Made by a program: the position numbers and the translations under genes. 7,948 nt of DNA from Deltaproteobacteria bacterium (GTDB lineage: Bacteria; Desulfobacterota; Desulfarculia; Adiutricales; JAGVGV01), in assembly GCA_020056895.1 (NCBI GenBank), contig JAGVGV010000721.1, positions 1 through 7,948 on the forward strand, in the 5' to 3' direction. This document shows positions 5,383 to 7,948 of this stretch, piece after piece. The notes under the pieces were generated by a model. It made no database searches and had not been told where the DNA came from. It was given only the letters and a program-made list of their open reading frames with translations. Each line of letters starts with the position of its first letter. Position 1 is the stretch's first letter.

Positions 5383-6126
5383 ATGAAAAAGAACGCCCTG
5401 GCCGCCTTGACGGTTTTGTTGATCCTGGCCGCCGTAATGATTTCCTGCAGCCCCGTGGGCCGTCAGCCCAGCCCGGCGGCCAACCACGAAGCGGCCCTCA
5501 GGAACCCGCCTGTGGAACTGTATCCCGCTCCGGCCACGCGGACTGAAGGATCGCTGTTTACCGACGACAGCCAGGTGGAACTCTTTGGCGACGTCAAGGC
5601 CAACCGGGTGGGCGACATCATCACCATCAACATCGTGGAAACCTCCAAGGCCAGCAAAAACGCCCAAACCCAGCTCGATCGGGACAATTCGTTGAGCGCC
5701 GGCATCACCGCCCTCTTGGGTTTCGAACAGAACCTCAACGAACTGCCGTTCATGGCCTATACCAAGCTGCCCGAAACCGCCCGAAGCGACGCGCTGTTGG
5801 GCGCCACCTTCCAGAACAAATTCAAGGGCACGGGCAAGACCAGCCGGAACGAAACCATGACCGCCCAGATTTCCGCCCGAGTGATCCAGGTGCTGCCCAA
5901 CGGCGATCTGGTGATCCGGGGCAGCCGGGAAATCACGGTCAACAATGAAAAGCAGTACATCATCATCCAGGGCGTGGTCCGGCCTCAGGATATCTCGCCG
6001 GACAACACCATCCAGTCCTCGTACATCGCGGACGCCAAGATCGATTACACCGGCGAAGGCGACATCAGCCGGCAGCAGCGCAAAGGCTGGCTGAACCGTC
6101 TGGTCGACGTGGTCTGGCCCTTCTAA
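5383..6126 (+). CDS. flgH: Flagellar L-ring lipoprotein FlgH
   Basis: FlgH forms the L ring, the outer-membrane bushing around the distal rod. It has a lipoprotein signal peptide: MKKN, a hydrophobic core, and the lipobox MISC with Cys22 as the predicted lipidated residue; Met at -3 is less usual than Leu. The mature part shows GSLFTDDSQVELFGDVKANRVGDIITINIVETSKASKNAQT (56-96), KFKGTGKTSRNETMTAQISARVIQVLPNGDLVIRGSREITVNNE (146-189), and VRPQDISPDNTIQSSYIADAKIDYTGEGDI (199-228), all standard for FlgH. The C terminus WLNRLVDVVWPF is also typical. Length is 247 residues. GGGAGG (5372-5377) precedes the start by 5 bases. It follows flgA after 44 bases and precedes flgI, with which it forms the LP-ring complex. 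Confidence 0.97.
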   Translation: MKKNALAALTVLLILAAVMISCSPVGRQPSPAANHEAALRNPPVELYPAPATRTEGSLFTDDSQVELFGDVKANRVGDIITINIVETSKASKNAQTQLDRDNSLSAGITALLGFEQNLNELPFMAYTKLPETARSDALLGATFQNKFKGTGKTSRNETMTAQISARVIQVLPNGDLVIRGSREITVNNEKQYIIIQGVVRPQDISPDNTIQSSYIADAKIDYTGEGDISRQQRKGWLNRLVDVVWPF

Positions 6127-6169
6127 AGGGTCCCATTCTCCGAGCATAAGGCCGAAAAGGGGTCAAGAC

Positions 6170-7291
6170 ATGTCCTCCACCCAGACCAAAACCGCCGTTC
6201 TGATGATCCTTTGCGCCGCCCTTCTTCTTTGCGGGGCAAGCCCGGCCGGGGCGGTCCGGATCAAGGACATCGCCACCTTTGAAGGCGTCCGGCCCAACCA
6301 GATCATCGGGTACGGGCTGGTGGTGGGCCTCAACGGCACGGGCGACAAGACCGGGGCCGCCTTCACCACCCAAAGCCTGAACAACATGCTGAAACGGATG
6401 GGGGTGACCCTGCCTTCGGGCCAGCTTCGGGTCAAAAACGTGGCGGCGGTCATGGTCACGGCGGACCTGCCGCCCTTCGTCAAACCCGGCACCCGGATCG
6501 ACGTCTTGGTCTCCTCGTTGGGCGACGCATCGAGCCTTCAGGGCGGCACTCTGCTGGCCACGCCGCTGAAAGCGGTGGACAGTCAGATTTACGCCATGTC
6601 CCAGGGGCCGGTGAGCATTGGCGGTTTTTCGGTCAGCGGCGCGGCCGGCGGAGCCCAGAAAAACCATCCCACGGTGGGCCGGATCGTCCAGGGCGCCACG
6701 GTGGAGCGGGAAGTGCCGATCCGGTGGCAGGGCAAGGAAGACATGACCATCAAACTCCACCAGCCCGATTTCACCACCGCCGCCCGCATGGCCAAACTCA
6801 TCAGCGACCGGATGCCCGCTTCGGCCGCCCGGCCCGTGGACGCCAGCACCGTCCACTTCAACGTGCCGGGCAACTACCGCGAAAACCTGGCGGTCATGGT
6901 GGCCGAACTGGAAAACCTTAGCGTGGAGCCGGACGGCGTGGCCAAAGTGATCATCGATGAACGGACCGGCACGGTGGTGGTGGGCGAAAACGTGCGGCTC
7001 TCCACCGTGGCGGTGGCTCACGGCAACCTGTCCATTCAGATTCGGGAAGGGGCGGCCGTCAGCCAGCCCGGGCCTCTGGCCCCCCAGGGCGCCCAGACCG
7101 TGGTCACCCCCCAGACCGACATCCAGGTGCAGGAAGGCGCGGACCAGCTCATGGTCATCGAATCCGCCGCCACCATCAACGATGTGGTCAAGGCGCTCAA
7201 CGCCATCGGCGCCACCCCCCGGGACCTGATCATGATTTTCCAGGCCATCAAGGCGGCCGGAGCTCTTCACGCCGAATTGGAGATCATGTAA
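6170..7291 (+). CDS. flgI: Flagellar P-ring protein FlgI
   Basis: FlgI builds the P ring in the peptidoglycan layer around the distal rod. It has 373 residues, the normal length. The Sec signal peptide spans 1-28 (core AVLMILCAALLL, predicted cut after AGA28). Conserved parts include RIKDIATFEGVRPNQIIGYGLVVGLNGTGD (30-59), TTQSLNNMLKRMGV (66-79), KNVAAVMVTADLPPFVKPGTRIDVLVSSLGDASSLQGGTLLATPL (89-133), IIDERTGTVVVGENV (261-275) and the C-terminal NDVVKALNAIGATPRDLIMIFQAIKAAGALHAELEIM (337-373). The mature protein has no cysteine, so the disulfide known in enteric FlgI cannot form. AAGGGG (6157-6162) precedes the ATG by 7 bases. The stop overlaps the next start by one base. Confidence 0.97.
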   Translation: MSSTQTKTAVLMILCAALLLCGASPAGAVRIKDIATFEGVRPNQIIGYGLVVGLNGTGDKTGAAFTTQSLNNMLKRMGVTLPSGQLRVKNVAAVMVTADLPPFVKPGTRIDVLVSSLGDASSLQGGTLLATPLKAVDSQIYAMSQGPVSIGGFSVSGAAGGAQKNHPTVGRIVQGATVEREVPIRWQGKEDMTIKLHQPDFTTAARMAKLISDRMPASAARPVDASTVHFNVPGNYRENLAVMVAELENLSVEPDGVAKVIIDERTGTVVVGENVRLSTVAVAHGNLSIQIREGAAVSQPGPLAPQGAQTVVTPQTDIQVQEGADQLMVIESAATINDVVKALNAIGATPRDLIMIFQAIKAAGALHAELEIM

Positions 7292-7725
7292 TGACCAGCC
7301 ACGACATTATTACGGCCTCCCAGTCGCGGGTTTCCCAAAAGACTCCGGAAGAGCAGCTGGCCCGGCTCAAACAGATGAAAAAAGCCTGCGCCGATCTCGA
7401 ATCGCTGTTTACCAACACCCTGATGAAGGCGATGCGGGAAAGCGGGGGGTATATGCCCCAAACTCCGGGCGGGGATGTGTACCTAAGCATGGCCGAGCAG
7501 CAGGTATCGCAGAGCCTGGCCCAAGGCCGGGGCATGGGCCTGGGCCGGACCATGTTTCAGCAGATGCTCAGCCGGGAAGACCCCAACGGCGTGGCCGCCC
7601 AGGACAAGGAATTGGCGGCCCTGGCGGCCGGACGCCGGATATCCCCGGAACAGGTTTCCCATCCGGGCCTTCCCCGGACCGGGAACCAGACTCCGGAAAT
7701 CTGTTCCGGAGGTGATCCGTCATGA
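7291..7725 (+). CDS. flgJ: Rod-binding protein, FlgJ N-terminal domain only
   Basis: FlgJ binds and caps the growing rod in the periplasm. The 144-residue protein covers the rod-binding domain (about 22-93): EQLARLKQMKKACADLESLFTNTLMKAMRES (21-51), then GGDVYLSMAEQQVSQSLAQGRGMGLGRTMFQQML (60-93). The remaining 50 residues are low-complexity and polar. The C-terminal glycosidase domain of enteric FlgJ is absent, as is usual in delta-proteobacteria and many others, so a separate peptidoglycan hydrolase must open the wall. TAATG at 7289-7293 overlaps the flgI stop with this start; GGAG at 7279-7282 lies 8 bases upstream. The end overlaps the next gene by four bases (ATGA). Both overlaps indicate translational coupling. 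Confidence 0.92.
   Translation: MTSHDIITASQSRVSQKTPEEQLARLKQMKKACADLESLFTNTLMKAMRESGGYMPQTPGGDVYLSMAEQQVSQSLAQGRGMGLGRTMFQQMLSREDPNGVAAQDKELAALAAGRRISPEQVSHPGLPRTGNQTPEICSGGDPS
7708..7716 (+). promoter_or_regulatory. Strong ribosome-binding site of the flgN-like gene
   Basis: GGAGGTGAT is a 9-base match to the anti-Shine-Dalgarno end of 16S rRNA, the strongest in the window. It lies inside the end of flgJ, 5 bases before the ATG at 7722. It fixes the start of the last gene and suggests a high initiation rate independent of coupling. Confidence 0.85.
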
Positions 7726-7948
7726 ACGCCCTTTTCGACCGATTGATGAAAATATTGGCCAAGCACATAGGCCTGTACAAGCGTTTGGCGGAAGTGATGG
7801 CCCTGGAGCAGGCCGCGCTGATCGATATGGACCTGGAACGGATTCGAGAACTGGCCAAGGAAAAAGAAACCACGGCGCTAAAAATCAAGATGCTGGTTCC
7901 GGCCGTGGCTCAAACGATCATGGACGCCGCCCGGGACCGCGAACTGCC
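7722..7948 (+). CDS. flgN: FlgN-like flagellar export chaperone (3' partial)
   Basis: The first 75 codons are visible and the frame is still open at the window end. FlgN binds the hook-filament junction proteins FlgK and FlgL in the cytoplasm and delivers them to the export gate. The visible part is almost all helical: MNALFDRLMKILAKHIGLYKRLAEVMALEQAALIDMDLERIRELAKEKETTALKIKMLVPAVAQTIMDAARDREL. It has heptad-like leucines and the FlgN-style pattern of an L-x-x-E-x-x-A-L stretch, then a helix ending in KEKE. The start at 7722 overlaps the flgJ stop (ATGA, 7722-7725) and follows GGAGGTGAT. Position after flgJ fits flgN; flgK and flgL would be expected next. Sequence alone gives only moderate support because FlgN proteins are short and divergent. 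Confidence 0.75.
   Translation, partial: MNALFDRLMKILAKHIGLYKRLAEVMALEQAALIDMDLERIRELAKEKETTALKIKMLVPAVAQTIMDAARDREL

Noticed and set aside
6065..7270. Open frame of 401 codons on the minus strand opposite flgI
   Set aside because: It is antisense to an intact flgI, with a biased His/Gly/Arg composition and no family pattern; a shadow frame.
1..7948. CRISPR array, tRNA, rRNA, insertion sequence, prophage or defence system
   Set aside because: No regularly spaced repeats, transposase or integrase motifs, or RNA-gene signatures were seen; the genes form a coherent flagellar locus plus pduL.

Overview
The window is high in G+C and carries a flagellar basal-body operon with Gram-negative features. 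These are L-ring and P-ring genes, a lipoprotein signal on FlgH, a strong sigma-54 promoter, and a rod-binding FlgJ without a muramidase domain. Together with a PduL-type phosphotransacylase next door, this fits a Desulfobacterota (former Deltaproteobacteria) bacterium, possibly a sulfate-reducing or syntrophic lineage. The phylum is an inference from gene content and order; no taxonomic marker gene is present.

Layout, all genes on the + strand. (1) 1-474: the 3' part of a PduL-like phosphate acyltransferase. (2) 475-609: a short gap with two exact 27-bp direct repeats and a strong imperfect hairpin. (3) 610-2377: a probable FliK (hook-length control) gene, then, one base after its stop, a small protein equivalent to the cytoplasmic domain of the export switch protein FlhB. 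(4) 2378-2779: about 400 bp without a convincing gene. It holds a near-consensus -24/-12 (sigma-54) promoter, an IHF-like site, two inverted repeats and a weak sigma-28-like match. (5) 2780-7948: flgF-flgG-flgA-flgH-flgI-flgJ-flgN, tightly packed, with the last gene cut by the window end.

How the genes work together: FlgF and FlgG build the proximal and distal rod. FlgA chaperones FlgI into the periplasmic P ring, and FlgH forms the outer-membrane L ring. FlgJ is the rod-binding/capping factor and FlgN the probable chaperone for the hook-filament junction proteins. The upstream FliK and FlhB-like pair belongs to control of hook length and the export-specificity switch. PduL is metabolic (acyl-CoA/acyl-phosphate interconversion) and has no evident functional link to the flagellum.

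I found no sign of an undescribed system. The gene content is a recognisable flagellar locus. The points worth a second look are the regulatory region before flgF, the duplicated block carrying the fliK ribosome-binding site, the stand-alone FlhB-like domain without the autocleavage motif, and a hairpin plus T8 tract between flgF and flgG.
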